The notes under the pieces were generated by a model. The model was given only the letters and a program-made list of their open reading frames with translations. It was not told the DNA's origin and did no database searches. The position numbers were made by a program, and so were the translations under genes. A DNA stretch of 64,000 nt from Methylobacterium oryzae (GTDB lineage Bacteria; Pseudomonadota; Alphaproteobacteria; Rhizobiales; Beijerinckiaceae). Shown piece after piece: positions 26,142-35,540 of this stretch (within the stretch, counting starts at the first letter, position 1; every line of letters begins with the position of its first letter). The DNA is taken from NCBI RefSeq assembly GCF_021398735.1, contig NZ_CP090349.1, positions 4,917,001 through 4,981,000 of the forward strand, written 5' to 3'.

Positions 26142-28312
26142 AAGGTGCCCCCGCGCTCGGCCATCGCGGCCAGGTTGTCGGGCACGTGGAAACGGGGCCC
26201 GTGCTTGGCCTCGAGCGCCCGCGCGAGGTCGACGAAGGCCGCCGCGCCCATGAAGTCGATGTACGACAGGGTCCCGCCGGTGAACGGCGCGAAGCCGAAA
26301 CCGAGGATCGAGCCGACATCGGCCTCGCGCGGATCGGTGACCACGCCCTCGCCGACCGTGCGGGCGGCCTCCAGCGCCTGGACCACCAGGAGCCGCTGCT
26401 TCAGCTCGGTGAAGTCGACGGCGTCGGGGTCGAGGCGGTTCGGCTGCAGGTCCTTCAGGCCGGGCCAGAGGCGCTTCGGCGCGCCCTCGGGATAGTCGTA
26501 GAAGCCCTTGCGGTTCTTGCGGCCGAGCCGGCCCTGGTTCTCGACCATCTCGGCGAGGACCGCCTTCTGCGCCGGGTCGACGGCGCCCTGCCCGACCTGC
26601 GCCTCGGTGGCCTTGGCGATCTTGAGCACGAGGTCGAGGGCGACCTCGTCGTTGAGCGACAGCGGCCCGACCGGCATGCCCGCCTGGCGGCCGGCGCTCT
26701 CGATCATCGCCGGCGGCACGCCCTCGAAGAGCATCTTGTGGCCTTCGAGGATGTAGGCGCCGACGCAGCGGTTGGCGAAGAAGCCGCGGGCGTCGTTGAC
26801 GACGATCGGGGTCTTCTTGATCAGCCGCACGTAGTCGAGAGCGGTGGCGAGCGCCGCGTCCCCGGTCGCCTCGCCCTTGATGATCTCGACGAGCATCATC
26901 TTCTCCACGGGCGAGAAGAAGTGGATGCCGACGAACTGCGCGGGCCGCTGCGACGCCTTGGCCAGGCCGGTGATCGGCAGGGTCGAGGTGTTGGACGCGA
27001 AGATCGCGTCGGGGCGGATCACCGCCTCGACCTTCTGGATCACCTCGGCCTTCACCCGCGGATCCTCGAAGACGGCCTCGATCACGAGGTCGCACTCCGC
27101 GAGGGCGCCGTAATCCGCCGTGGCCTGGATCCGGCCGAGCAGCGCCTCCCGGTCGGCGGTCTTGGCGCGGCCCTTGTTGATCTGGCCGGTGATGAGCGTG
27201 TGGGCGTAGGCCTTGCCCTTCTCGGCCGCCTCGACCGACTGGTCGACCAGCACCACCTCGATCCCGGCCTGGGCGGTGACGTAGGCGACGCCCGCGCCCA
27301 TGAAGCCGGCGCCGATCACGCCGACCTTGCGCAGGTTCGTGGCCGGCACGTCCTTCGGGCGGCGCGCACCCTTGTTCAGCTCGCCCATGGAGATGAACAG
27401 CGTGCGGATCATCGCCGCCGCCTCGGTCGAGCGCAGGATATGCGCGAAGTACCGGCTCTCGACCCGCAGGGCGAGGTCCATCGGCAGCTGAAGGCCCTCG
27501 TAGACGGAGGCCAGGATCGCCTTGGCAGCCGGGTAGTTGTCGTGGGTCTCGCGCCGGTAGATGGCGTTGGCCGGCGGCCAGATCATCATGCCGGCGGGCG
27601 AGTAAACCTTGCCGGACGGCGCTTTGAACTTCGGCACATCCCAGGGCGCCACAGCCGAGCCGCCCTCGCGGATCCAGGCCTTGGCGCGCTCCACGATCTC
27701 GGCCTGCGGCGCCACCGCGTGGATCAGCCCCATGCCCTTGGCCATGGGCGCGCGGATCTGCTCGCCCTTGAACAGCATCTGCAGGGCGTCGCCGGTCTGC
27801 ATCAGGCGGGCGACCCGCTGCGTGCCGCCGCCGCCCGGGAACAGGCCGACCTTGATCTCCGGCAGGCCGACCCGGGTCTTCCCGTCGTCGGAGGCGACGC
27901 GGTGATGGCACGACAGCGCCAGCTCGAAGGCGCCGCCCAGGCACAGGCCCTGAATCGCCGCCGCGAAGGGCTTGCCGCAGGTCTCCAGCCGCCGGAACAG
28001 CAGCGACAGGCGTCGGGAGGCCTCGAAGAAGTGGCGCATCGCCACTTCCTCGCCCTGCTCGGCCTTCAGCTGCTCGTAGGCCCGGCCCAGGCCCTGGAGC
28101 ATGGTGAGATCGGCGCCGCCGGAGAAATTGTCCTTGCCGGTGGCGATGACGCAGCCCTTGATCGCCGGGTCGGACGCGACCTGCTCGATAATCTGCTCGA
28201 GCTGGTCCATCACACCTTCGGTGATCACGTTCATCGAGCGGCCGGGCATGTCCCAGGTCGCCAGAGCGACGCCGTCGGGATCGGTCTCGAAGCGGAAATC
28301 GGTCAGCGTCAC
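26111..28312 (-). CDS. fadB: FadB-like multifunctional beta-oxidation protein
   Basis: A 733-residue enoyl-CoA hydratase/3-hydroxyacyl-CoA dehydrogenase. The N-terminal crotonase domain has candidate catalytic Glu130 (GGAFE) and Glu152 (GLPEIKVG). The dehydrogenase domain starts with the NAD motif GVIGAGFMGAG (331-341) and includes HFFSPVEKM with the catalytic His. The C-terminal half completes the domain pair. Length is close to E. coli FadB/FadJ (~715-730). With the thiolase gene 29872-31080 and the acyl-CoA dehydrogenase at 44095 it would give a complete set for fatty acid breakdown. The symbol is by family; FadJ is equally possible. Confidence 0.88.
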   Translation of the reverse strand: MTLTDFRFETDPDGVALATWDMPGRSMNVITEGVMDQLEQIIEQVASDPAIKGCVIATGKDNFSGGADLTMLQGLGRAYEQLKAEQGEEVAMRHFFEASRRLSLLFRRLETCGKPFAAAIQGLCLGGAFELALSCHHRVASDDGKTRVGLPEIKVGLFPGGGGTQRVARLMQTGDALQMLFKGEQIRAPMAKGMGLIHAVAPQAEIVERAKAWIREGGSAVAPWDVPKFKAPSGKVYSPAGMMIWPPANAIYRRETHDNYPAAKAILASVYEGLQLPMDLALRVESRYFAHILRSTEAAAMIRTLFISMGELNKGARRPKDVPATNLRKVGVIGAGFMGAGVAYVTAQAGIEVVLVDQSVEAAEKGKAYAHTLITGQINKGRAKTADREALLGRIQATADYGALAECDLVIEAVFEDPRVKAEVIQKVEAVIRPDAIFASNTSTLPITGLAKASQRPAQFVGIHFFSPVEKMMLVEIIKGEATGDAALATALDYVRLIKKTPIVVNDARGFFANRCVGAYILEGHKMLFEGVPPAMIESAGRQAGMPVGPLSLNDEVALDLVLKIAKATEAQVGQGAVDPAQKAVLAEMVENQGRLGRKNRKGFYDYPEGAPKRLWPGLKDLQPNRLDPDAVDFTELKQRLLVVQALEAARTVGEGVVTDPREADVGSILGFGFAPFTGGTLSYIDFMGAAAFVDLARALEAKHGPRFHVPDNLAAMAERGGTFYAGAEKRAA

Positions 28313-28425
28313 GGTGCCGTCCTCCCTGGGTTCCGCCGACGATCCGCCGGCGCACTTGCATTAAGGTTGTGTTGAGCGCGTCCGGCCATTGTCTGCCGGC
28401 CGGGGTCACTCACCGAAAGCCGCAC

Positions 28426-29205
28426 ATGACGAAGGATTCCGGCTGCCGCGCCTGTCGCGCCGGCACCAAGCTCGACTTCGACTTCACGATGGCGTTCCAG
28501 CCGATCCTCGACCTCGCGGACGGCAGCGTCTGGGCCTACGAGGCGCTGGTGCGCGGCCCGAAGGGTGAGCCGGCCTACACGATCCTCGACCGGGTGACCG
28601 ACGAGACCCGCTACCAGTTCGACCAGGCCGCCCGCGTCAAGGCGATCGAGCTCGCCGGCACGCTGTTTCCCCGCGACAGCGCCACGCGGCTGTCGATCAA
28701 CTTCATGCCCAACGCGGTCTACGAGCCGAATGCCTGCATCCGCGCCTCGCTCGAGGCGGCGCGGCGCATCGACTTCGCACACCGGCGGATCATGTTCGAG
28801 TTCACCGAGCAGGAGCGCTTCCGAGACATCGATCACGTCAAGGGCATCGTCGCCGCCTACCGGAAGCAGGGGTTCCTGACGGCGCTCGACGATTTCGGCG
28901 CCGGCTTCGCGGGCCTGAGCCTGCTCGCCAATTTCCGCCCCGACCTGATCAAGATCGACATGGACGTGCTGCGCGGCCTCGACAGCGACGCCGGGCGCTA
29001 CGCCATCGTCTCGGGCGTGGTCGCAATCGCCCGAGCCCTCGACGTGGCGGTGCTCGCCGAGGGCGTGGAGACCGCGGCGGAGCTCGACGCCCTGCGCAGC
29101 ATCGGGATCACGCTCGTCCAGGGCTACCACTTCGCCAAGCCCCTCCTGGAGGGGCTGCCCCCGGTCGCGGGCTTCACCCCCATGGTGGCCGCGCGCGCGG
29201 CCTGA
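28426..29205 (+). CDS. EAL-domain cyclic-di-GMP phosphodiesterase
   Basis: A 259-residue EAL-only protein. ATG 28426 is chosen; the frame is open from 28369, but the extra 19 residues look non-coding. Catalytic motifs are intact: EALVRG near residue 36, INFMPN, FEFTE, DDFGAGFAGL, KIDMD and VLAEGVET. The N-terminus has a C-x2-C pair (GCRACRAG) before the conserved MAFQPI, found in a group of EAL proteins and possibly metal-binding or redox-sensing. It probably lowers c-di-GMP, affecting surface attachment or motility. It is divergent from the fadB-like gene. Confidence 0.85.
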   Translation: MTKDSGCRACRAGTKLDFDFTMAFQPILDLADGSVWAYEALVRGPKGEPAYTILDRVTDETRYQFDQAARVKAIELAGTLFPRDSATRLSINFMPNAVYEPNACIRASLEAARRIDFAHRRIMFEFTEQERFRDIDHVKGIVAAYRKQGFLTALDDFGAGFAGLSLLANFRPDLIKIDMDVLRGLDSDAGRYAIVSGVVAIARALDVAVLAEGVETAAELDALRSIGITLVQGYHFAKPLLEGLPPVAGFTPMVAARAA

Positions 29206-29235
29206 CGCCGGACCGACGCGCGCGGCGCTCATCGC

Positions 29236-29751
29236 CTACTTCGGCGCCGGGGCCGGAGCCGCGGCCGGCGGAACCGTCGGCACCGGCGGGGCGCCGGGCT
29301 TCGGTCCGTTGTCGGTCGCCGCGGCCACCGCCAGCATGTTGAGCAGCTTGGTGACGGAGTTCTGCGAGATCGCCGTGACCGACGAGTTGGGGTCGGCGTT
29401 CATCGTCTGGAACTTGAGGTAGGTCGGGTCCGAGTAGATCTCGTCGAGGTGCTTGAGCTCGGCGAGGCTGAATTTCTCGGCGTAGTCCTTCGAGAGCCCC
29501 TGGACCATGAGGGTCCGCTGCTTCTCGAACTCGTCCAGCAGCTCCTTGCGCACGGCCTCGGCGCGGGCCTCCGGCATCGGCGCGACGGTCTTCTCCAGGG
29601 CGACGTTGAACCCGGTCTGGAGGTTCTTGATCAGGGTCTTGTTGACGAGGTTGGTGGCCGCGGCCACGCGGTCCGCCGCGTCATCGGCGCGGGCGGCCAC
29701 CGGCAGGCTCAGGGTGACGCCCAGACAGAGCGTCGCAATCAGGCGGTTCAA
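29236..29751 (-). CDS. DUF2059 periplasmic protein
   Basis: A 171-residue protein with a signal peptide (1-22, LPVAARA-DD) and a helical domain typical of DUF2059: KYAEKFSLAEL-type sequence (here DYAEKFSLAELKHLDEIY) followed by SDPTYLKF. The C-terminus is a Pro/Ala-rich tail of about 30 residues. Role unknown; the family is periplasmic and widely found in Gram-negatives. It is tail to tail with the EAL gene. Confidence 0.75.
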   Translation of the reverse strand: MNRLIATLCLGVTLSLPVAARADDAADRVAAATNLVNKTLIKNLQTGFNVALEKTVAPMPEARAEAVRKELLDEFEKQRTLMVQGLSKDYAEKFSLAELKHLDEIYSDPTYLKFQTMNADPNSSVTAISQNSVTKLLNMLAVAAATDNGPKPGAPPVPTVPPAAAPAPAPK

Positions 29752-29871
29752 GGGCTTGTCTCCCGTTGTTTTATCGTCCGGACCGCGAAAGGGCCGAGCG
29801 TCGCCCGCGCCTCTAGCAGCGTTCCCGGACTTTGGGGAGCGGCGCGGCGCCGCTCCCGGGCGCGCGGGGAT

Positions 29872-31080
29872 TCACACCCGCTCGATGATGGTCGCGGTGC
29901 CCATGCCGGCGCCGATACACAGAGTGACCAGCGCGCGCTCCTTCCCGGTCCGCTCCAGCTCGTCGAGCGCGGTTCCGAGGATCATCGCGCCGGTGGCGCC
30001 GAGCGGGTGGCCGAGGGCGATGGCCCCGCCATTCACGTTGACCGCCTCCGGGTCTAGGTCAAAGGCCTGGCAGAAGCGCAGGACCACGGCCGCGAAGGCC
30101 TCGTTGACCTCGAACAGGTCGATGTCCGACAGGCTCAGGCCCGACTTCGCCAGGACCTTGCGGGTGACGTCCACCGGCCCGGTGAGCATCAGGGCCGGGT
30201 CGGACCCGATATTGGCGAAGGCGCGGATCCGGCCGCGCGGGCGCAGGCCCGCAGCCTCGCCGGCAGCGCTAGAACCGATCAGCACGGCGGCGGCGCCGTC
30301 GACGATGCCGGAGGAGTTGCCGGCGTGATGGACGTGCTCCACGCTCTCCACGTCCGGATGCGCGTCCGTCGCGACGGCGTCGAAGCCGCCCATCTGGCCC
30401 ATCTGCACGAACGACGCCTTCAGCGCGGCGAGCGACTGCATGTCGGTGCCTGGACGCATGTGCTCGTCGCGGTCGAGCAGCGTGATGCCGTTCACGTCGC
30501 GGACCGGCACCACCGAGCGGTCGAACAGCCCCTCACCCCAGGATTTCGCCGCGCGCTCCTGAGAGCGGACCGCGTAGGCGTCGCAATCGTCCCGCGTGAA
30601 GCCGTACTTGGTGGCGATCAGGTCGGCCGAGACGCCCTGCGGCATGAAGTAGGACTTGATGGCGATCGCCGGGTCGACCGGCCAGGCGCCGCCCGAGGCG
30701 CCGATGCCGATGCGACTCATCGATTCGACGCCGCCGCCCACCGCCATCTCGTGCTGGCCGCTCATGACCTGCGCGGCGGCGAAGTTCACCGCGTCGAGGC
30801 CGGAGGCGCAGAAGCGGTTGATCTGCACGCCCGGCACGTGCGCGCCGTAATCCGCCACGAGGGCGGCGGCGCGGGCGATGTCGCCCCCCGCCTCGCCCAC
30901 CGGATCGACGCAGCCCAGCACCACGTCGTCGACGAGGCCGGTATCGAGTCCGTTGCGGTCCTTGAGGGCGCGGAGCGCCGTCTCGGCAAGCCGCAGGGCG
31001 GTGACTTCGTGGAGGGAGCCGTCCGCCTTGCCGCGCCCGCGCGGCGTGCGAACGTGGTCGTAGATGAAGGCGTCCGTCAT
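29872..31080 (-). CDS. fadA: Acetyl-CoA acyltransferase (thiolase)
   Basis: A 402-residue thiolase that cleaves 3-ketoacyl-CoA. ATG 31080 is chosen from the family start (MTDAFIYDHVRTPRG); the longer frame to 31161 is not typical. The active-site Cys91 is in NRFCASGLDAV, the catalytic His in GGAIALGHPLGATGA and the second Cys in LCIGAGMGTA. With the fadB-like gene on the same strand it fits a beta-oxidation set, though the DUF2059 gene and the opposite-strand EAL gene lie between them. Confidence 0.9.
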   Translation of the reverse strand: MTDAFIYDHVRTPRGRGKADGSLHEVTALRLAETALRALKDRNGLDTGLVDDVVLGCVDPVGEAGGDIARAAALVADYGAHVPGVQINRFCASGLDAVNFAAAQVMSGQHEMAVGGGVESMSRIGIGASGGAWPVDPAIAIKSYFMPQGVSADLIATKYGFTRDDCDAYAVRSQERAAKSWGEGLFDRSVVPVRDVNGITLLDRDEHMRPGTDMQSLAALKASFVQMGQMGGFDAVATDAHPDVESVEHVHHAGNSSGIVDGAAAVLIGSSAAGEAAGLRPRGRIRAFANIGSDPALMLTGPVDVTRKVLAKSGLSLSDIDLFEVNEAFAAVVLRFCQAFDLDPEAVNVNGGAIALGHPLGATGAMILGTALDELERTGKERALVTLCIGAGMGTATIIERV

Positions 31081-31359
31081 CAGCACTCCCCCGGGGCGTC
31101 GATCTTCGCCGGTCGGCGACGCGGCCTTACAGGGCCGTCTCGGTTCGCGCCAGTCTGCCACGGCGCGCGCGCCCTCGGCCAGCCCCGATAGCGGGGAGCC
31201 GGCGAAGGGCGCGTGACAGCGGGGGTGGTTTGGTCGTGCTCGTCCGGGCTCGGCCAGATCAGCCGGGTGCCCGGCCGTCCCCGCGCCCGCCCGGATCGAA
31301 CCTGCTCCTGAAAGAGCAAACTCAGCCCGGATGCGATGCGGGAAATCTCGCGCGTTCGA

Positions 31360-32856
31360 CTAGTCCTGAAGCATCCGCTTCAGCAGCTCGACCTCGTCGC
31401 CGAGCACCGAATCTTCGCCGATCTGCTTCTCGATCTTGCGCACGGCGTGCAGCACCGTGGTGTGGTCGCGGCCTCCGAAGCGGCGGCCGATCTCCGGCAG
31501 CGAGCGCAGCGTCAGGACCTTCGACAGGTACATGGCGATCTGGCGCGGCTTCACCACCGCGGCGGTGCGCCGTTCCGACAGGATGTCGGACCGCGAGACG
31601 TTGTAGCGCGAGGCGACCAGCTTCTGGATGTCCTCGATCTTGATCCGCTTCGGCTCGCGGTTCTTCACGAGGTCGCGGATCGCGCTCTCGGCCGTCTCCA
31701 TCGTCACGGCGGTGCCGGTGAGCGTGGCGTGGGCCAGCAGGCGGTTGACCGCGCCCTCGAGGTCGCGGCCGTTGGCGGTGATCGCGCGGGCCACGTAGGC
31801 CGCCACCTGCGGCGAGACGTCGAAGCCCGGATGCGCGGCCCGCACGGCGGCGAGGCGTGCCGACAGGATCGAGACGCGCAAAGCCTCGTCGAGGGCCGTG
31901 ATCTCGACCACGAGGCCACCGCCGAGCCGCGAGCGCACCCGCTCGTCCAGGGCCTCGAGCTCGGTCGGGGGCCGGTCGGAGGCGACGACGACCTGACGGC
32001 CGGCATCGATGAGCGCGTTGATCGTGTGGCCGAACTCGGCCTGGATCGACTTGCCCTGGATGAACTGGACGTCGTCGAGGATCAGAAGGTCGATTCCGCG
32101 AAGCCGCTCCTTGTAGGCGAGCGCCGACTGCGTCTTCAGGGCGTTGACGAAACCGTACATGAAGCGGTCGGCGGTCAGGTAGATCACCCGGCGGCCGGCC
32201 TCGCGGGCGGCGTGGCCGATCCCGTGCAGCAGGTGTGTCTTGCCCAGCCCGACGCCCGCGTGGAGGTAGAGCGGGTTGTAGAGCGCGCCCTCCCCCTGAT
32301 GGTTGGCGACCCGCTCGGCGGCGGCGTGCGCCAGCGCGTTCGAGCGCCCGATCACGAAGCTCGCGAAGGTCAGCCGCGCGTCGAGCGGCGTGCCGCTCAG
32401 GTCACCGCCGGCCTCGGCGCCGCGCGCCTCGGGCGTCGGCGCGACCGCGGCGACCGGCATCGGCGCGCTGGTCGCGTGGAGGCGGGCGAGCGGGCCGCTG
32501 ACCGGGCCTGCCTTCGCGGCTCCGACGGCGACCGGACGGACCGGCGCCCCGGTCCCGCGCACGCCGACCTCGATCCGCGCGATCTCCTCGACCTCGGCCT
32601 TGAAGGTGTTGAGGACGCGGTCGAGGTAGTGCGACTCGATCCAGCTCTTGAGGAAGCGGGTCGGGACCGTCAGGCGGGCCGTTCCGCCGGCCACGGCCTC
32701 CAGCTCCAGCCGGGCGAACCAGCTGGCGAACACGTCCTCGCCGAGTTCGGCCCGCAGCCGGCGCTTCACCCGGGCCCAGGCAGACCCGTAATCCGTGTTG
32801 CCGCCGCCGTTGCGGCCCCCGTCGTCGTCGCTCGCCACCGTTCCGTCGACACGCAT
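31360..32856 (-). CDS. dnaA: Chromosomal replication initiator DnaA
   Basis: A 498-residue AAA+ protein that opens the origin. Domain I is residues 1-~95; a Pro/Ala-rich linker (~105-155) follows; domain III has Walker A GVGLGKTH (about 201-208) and Walker [10 protein letters not shown]; domain IV ends with the DNA-binding signature [12 protein letters not shown] near the C-terminus. A GTG three bases earlier (32859) is an alternative start. It reads away from rpsT, the usual alphaproteobacterial arrangement. Confidence 0.97.
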   Translation of the reverse strand: MRVDGTVASDDDGGRNGGGNTDYGSAWARVKRRLRAELGEDVFASWFARLELEAVAGGTARLTVPTRFLKSWIESHYLDRVLNTFKAEVEEIARIEVGVRGTGAPVRPVAVGAAKAGPVSGPLARLHATSAPMPVAAVAPTPEARGAEAGGDLSGTPLDARLTFASFVIGRSNALAHAAAERVANHQGEGALYNPLYLHAGVGLGKTHLLHGIGHAAREAGRRVIYLTADRFMYGFVNALKTQSALAYKERLRGIDLLILDDVQFIQGKSIQAEFGHTINALIDAGRQVVVASDRPPTELEALDERVRSRLGGGLVVEITALDEALRVSILSARLAAVRAAHPGFDVSPQVAAYVARAITANGRDLEGAVNRLLAHATLTGTAVTMETAESAIRDLVKNREPKRIKIEDIQKLVASRYNVSRSDILSERRTAAVVKPRQIAMYLSKVLTLRSLPEIGRRFGGRDHTTVLHAVRKIEKQIGEDSVLGDEVELLKRMLQD

Positions 32857-33291
32857 CACTGGCTCTCCCGACGCTGCCCACGGAATCCCGCAGGCGGCGC
32901 GTACGCACGAATTACGCCCTCAGCGTCCCGCAAGAACGGGCGGGACAGAGTCCTCTGGACGGAGTCAACCCCACCGCGAGGAACTTTTGCCGATTGGGAG
33001 AGCCTATCAACAATTACCTACGGTTCCTTTAACAGTGGGACTTGTGGGGACGGCGCCGATTCCCATTCGCAAGTGTTCCGGCGGGAGCTGAACACGGCGG
33101 CTAGAGTCTTGGCGAATCAGATCGATTCGCTGGAGTCCCGAAATCGTCGTGTTTTGCTTGTCCGCTGTCAGTTTCTGTTAAGTTACACGCCGTTTCCGGG
33201 AACCGCAATCGTGCCGATTCTTGGATAGGGTTAACGCTTTCGACTCATGGCGCCGCCGGCAGCGCGCGGCCCGATCCGGACAGCGCGCACG
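32857..33291. promoter_or_regulatory. dnaA-rpsT intergenic region
   Basis: About 435 bases with no gene. The central part (~32985-33240) is visibly AT-richer than the window. It must hold the dnaA promoter and, in related genomes, may contain the replication origin. Only weak DnaA-box-like sequences were found: CTATCAACA (33004-33012, 7 of 9 to TTATCCACA) and two 6-of-9 matches. No clear cluster is present, so origin function is unproven. Confidence 0.4.
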
Positions 33292-33317
33292 AAAAAGCCC
33301 GGCGCGAAGGCCGGGCT
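33292..33317 (-). terminator. rpsT terminator
   Basis: On the minus strand an 8-bp stem (AGCCCGGC with GCCGGGCT, 6-base loop) followed by five Ts, 29 bases after the rpsT stop. A typical intrinsic terminator. Confidence 0.85.
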
Positions 33318-33345
33318 CGAGACCGTCTCGGTGGTGCGTGGCGTC

Positions 33346-33612
33346 TTAGGCGGCGAGCGCCTTCACGCGGGCGGCAAGGCGCGAGACCTTCCGCGAGGCG
33401 TTGTTCTTGTGAACGATGCCGTGCTGGGCGGCGCGCATCATCTCGGGCTCGGCGGCGCGGAGGGCGGCCAGCGCGTCCTGCTGGTTACCGGTGGCGATGG
33501 CCTCCTCGACCTTGCGGACGAAGGTCCGCATGCGCGAGCGGCGTGAGCGGTTAATCGCCGTGCGCTTGGCGATCTTGCGGGTCATCTTCTTGGCCGAAGC
33601 GGTGTTGGCCAT
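33346..33612 (-). CDS. rpsT: 30S ribosomal protein S20
   Basis: An 88-residue basic protein matching S20 throughout: [10 protein letters not shown] at the start, [16 protein letters not shown] helix (here [16 protein letters not shown]), and [19 protein letters not shown] at the C-terminus. It binds 16S rRNA in early 30S assembly. Monocistronic, with its own terminator. Upstream of dnaA in the usual order. Confidence 0.97.
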   Translation of the reverse strand: MANTASAKKMTRKIAKRTAINRSRRSRMRTFVRKVEEAIATGNQQDALAALRAAEPEMMRAAQHGIVHKNNASRKVSRLAARVKALAA

Positions 33613-33923
33613 GTACGTCCTCGTGTTTCTCGTCGGGCGATGCCGACGGGCCGGCTGTGCCGGAAATCGGTCGTCGCGTCAGGTTGTCTGGCGATGGCCG
33701 AGACGCAACGCGCGCGAAAGCGCGGCCCCTCGGCGAAGCGGCTTCTATAGTCAGGGGGGCGCCGCGCGTCAACGCGCTCGGAGGCGAAACCGGATCGCGG
33801 GCCTCGGCCTCAGTCCGGGCGCCGAGACGCATCCGGCAGACCTCCCCGAAGACGTCGGATCGCGGGAGGCCGCATCGCCGCGACGATGACGGGCGCCGGC
33901 CGGCTCTCGCAGGAGCGCTCCGG
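33613..33923. other. Gap between rpsT and ccmB
   Basis: 311 bases between the rpsT start and the ccmB stop. It should contain the rpsT promoter. No credible gene, RNA or strong repeat was seen; overlapping frames here are compositionally shadows. Confidence 0.4.
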
Positions 33924-34592
33924 CTATTCGGGCCAGCGCAGGGCCGCCGCCGCCGCCAGCGTCCCGACCACGGCGGCGATCAGCGTCAGCGCCGCCAGCA
34001 CCGCCAGCGGCACGAGGAACGGCACCGTGCCGCCGCTCGCCGCCTGCGCGGCCGAGACGCCGAAGATCAGCGTCGGGATCATCAGCGGCAGGACCAGCAC
34101 GGCCAGGATCAGGCCGCCCCGGCGAATCGAGGCGGTGAGCGCCGCGCCCACCGCGCCGATGAAGCTCAGGGCCGGGGTGCCGGCGAGCAGCGTCAGGGAC
34201 GTCGCGCCCATGGCGGTGCCGTCGAGGGCCACCAGCAGCCCGAAGAGCGGCGCGGCCAGGGCGAGCGGCAGGCCCGTGGTCAGCCAGTGCGCCGCGACCT
34301 TGCCGAGCACCACAAGCTCGAGGGGCACCGGCGCGGCGGTCATCAGGTCGAGGGAGCCGTCCTCCTCGTCGGCCTGGAACAGGCGGTCGAGGCCGATCAG
34401 CGTCGCCAGAACGGCGGCGAGCCACAGGATCGCCGGGCCGATCCGCGACAGCAGGTTGAGATCGGGCCCGAGGGCGAAGGGCACCAGCGCGACGATCATC
34501 AGGAAGAAGACCAGCGACAGGGCGCCGGAACCGCCGACCCGGCCGGCGAGGCGCAGGTCGCGGGCGACGAGGGCGATGACCGCGCGAATCAC
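33924..34592 (-). CDS. ccmB: Heme exporter protein CcmB
   Basis: A 222-residue membrane protein with about six helices, the permease subunit of the CcmAB exporter for cytochrome c maturation. The start is GTG 34592, overlapping the ccmA stop as GTGA; the longer frame upstream is a shadow of ccmA. Family features are the FFLMIVALVPFALGP block after helix 1 and DRLFQADEEDGSLDLM between helices. No ccmC follows downstream, so the remaining ccm genes must be elsewhere. Confidence 0.88.
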   Translation of the reverse strand: MIRAVIALVARDLRLAGRVGGSGALSLVFFLMIVALVPFALGPDLNLLSRIGPAILWLAAVLATLIGLDRLFQADEEDGSLDLMTAAPVPLELVVLGKVAAHWLTTGLPLALAAPLFGLLVALDGTAMGATSLTLLAGTPALSFIGAVGAALTASIRRGGLILAVLVLPLMIPTLIFGVSAAQAASGGTVPFLVPLAVLAALTLIAAVVGTLAAAAALRWPE

Positions 34593-35227
34593 GCCCACTC
34601 CTCCAGCACGTCCGCGACCGGCGCCGCGGCAGCGGTCTCGATGCGCAGCTCCGCCGCGCGGGCGAGGCCGAGCGACTGGTGGGTGGCGGCGATCACGAGC
34701 CCGCCGCCGGCCCGATGGCCCTCCATCAGCTCGGCGAGCACCGCCTGCGAGGCCGTGTCGAGGGCGGCGGTCGGCTCGTCCAGGAGCCAGAGCGGACGGG
34801 CGCAGACGAGGAGCCGCGCCAGGGCCACGCGCCGCCGCTGGCCCGCCGACAGATAGGCCACCGGCAGGTCGTGCGCGTGGCCGAGGCCGAGCCGCACCAG
34901 CGCGGCGCGCGGGTCCAGGCGCGGCGCGCCCAGGAGCCGCTGGGCGAACAGGAGGTTCTCGCCCGCCGTGAGCGAGCTCTTCAGCCCGTCGCGGTGGCCG
35001 ACCGCGTGGAGGCACTCGGGCAGGCTCGCCTCGCCGACGTCGGAGACGTCGACCCGCCCGGCATCGGCCCGCAGCCGGCCCGACAGGATGGCGAGGAGGC
35101 TCGACTTGCCCGCGCCGTTCCGCCCGGTGATCGCCAGGGCGTCGCCGGGTCCGAGGGCGAAGGACAGATTGGCGAAGATGCGGCGGCCGGAGCGGCGGCA
35201 GGCCAGATTGTCCACGCTGAGCCGCAC
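34589..35227 (-). CDS. ccmA: Heme exporter ATP-binding protein CcmA
   Basis: A 212-residue ABC ATPase with Walker A GRNGAGKS (35-42), the signature YLSAGQRRRVALAR and Walker B LWLLDEPTAALD. It energises CcmB in cytochrome c maturation. GTG 35227 was chosen since it gives a family-typical N-terminus (VRLSVDNLACRR); upstream in-frame sequence to 35593 is a shadow. The stop overlaps the ccmB start. Confidence 0.88.
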   Translation of the reverse strand: MRLSVDNLACRRSGRRIFANLSFALGPGDALAITGRNGAGKSSLLAILSGRLRADAGRVDVSDVGEASLPECLHAVGHRDGLKSSLTAGENLLFAQRLLGAPRLDPRAALVRLGLGHAHDLPVAYLSAGQRRRVALARLLVCARPLWLLDEPTAALDTASQAVLAELMEGHRAGGGLVIAATHQSLGLARAAELRIETAAAAPVADVLEEWA

Positions 35228-35354
35228 CCGATACCCCGCCCTCGTCCCGCCACCGCGCGGCCGCTCGGCCAATCGCCGACTCCATGCCCGATTGCGCCGC
35301 GGAACGGAACCGCACGGCCCAGCTGCGCTTTCGTTCTGCAACGGAGGATTGCCC

Positions 35355-35540
35355 ATGGCCGAGGCGAGAAACCCGAGCGAGACCGAGGTCGCCGCGACGC
35401 CCGACGCGGTGGCCGGACGCGCCAAGGTCGAGGCGCGCATGGCGCAGTGCACCCCCGAGGAGCAGACGGCGTTCTGGGAGGCGGTCGGCCGCTGCTTCGG
35501 CGGCGGCAAGCCGCCGGAGATGAAGCCGGCCTCCGGCTGA
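35355..35540 (+). CDS. Small conserved-looking protein, 61 aa
   Basis: A 61-residue acidic protein starting at ATG 35355 behind a good ribosome site (ACGGAGGA). It has an Ala-rich N-terminal part and a helix ending in QTAFWEAVGRCFGGG, which looks like a real compact motif. It is divergent from ccmA and its stop abuts the trmJ stop. Function unknown. Confidence 0.6.
   Translation: MAEARNPSETEVAATPDAVAGRAKVEARMAQCTPEEQTAFWEAVGRCFGGGKPPEMKPASG

Noticed and set aside
24756-28409. 1,217-codon minus-strand frame across the fadB-like gene and neighbours
   Set aside because: It lies in another frame of the same strand as the fadB-like gene and has a highly biased Arg/Pro/Gly/Asp composition with no domain. 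The real enzymes read in the other frames have full motifs.
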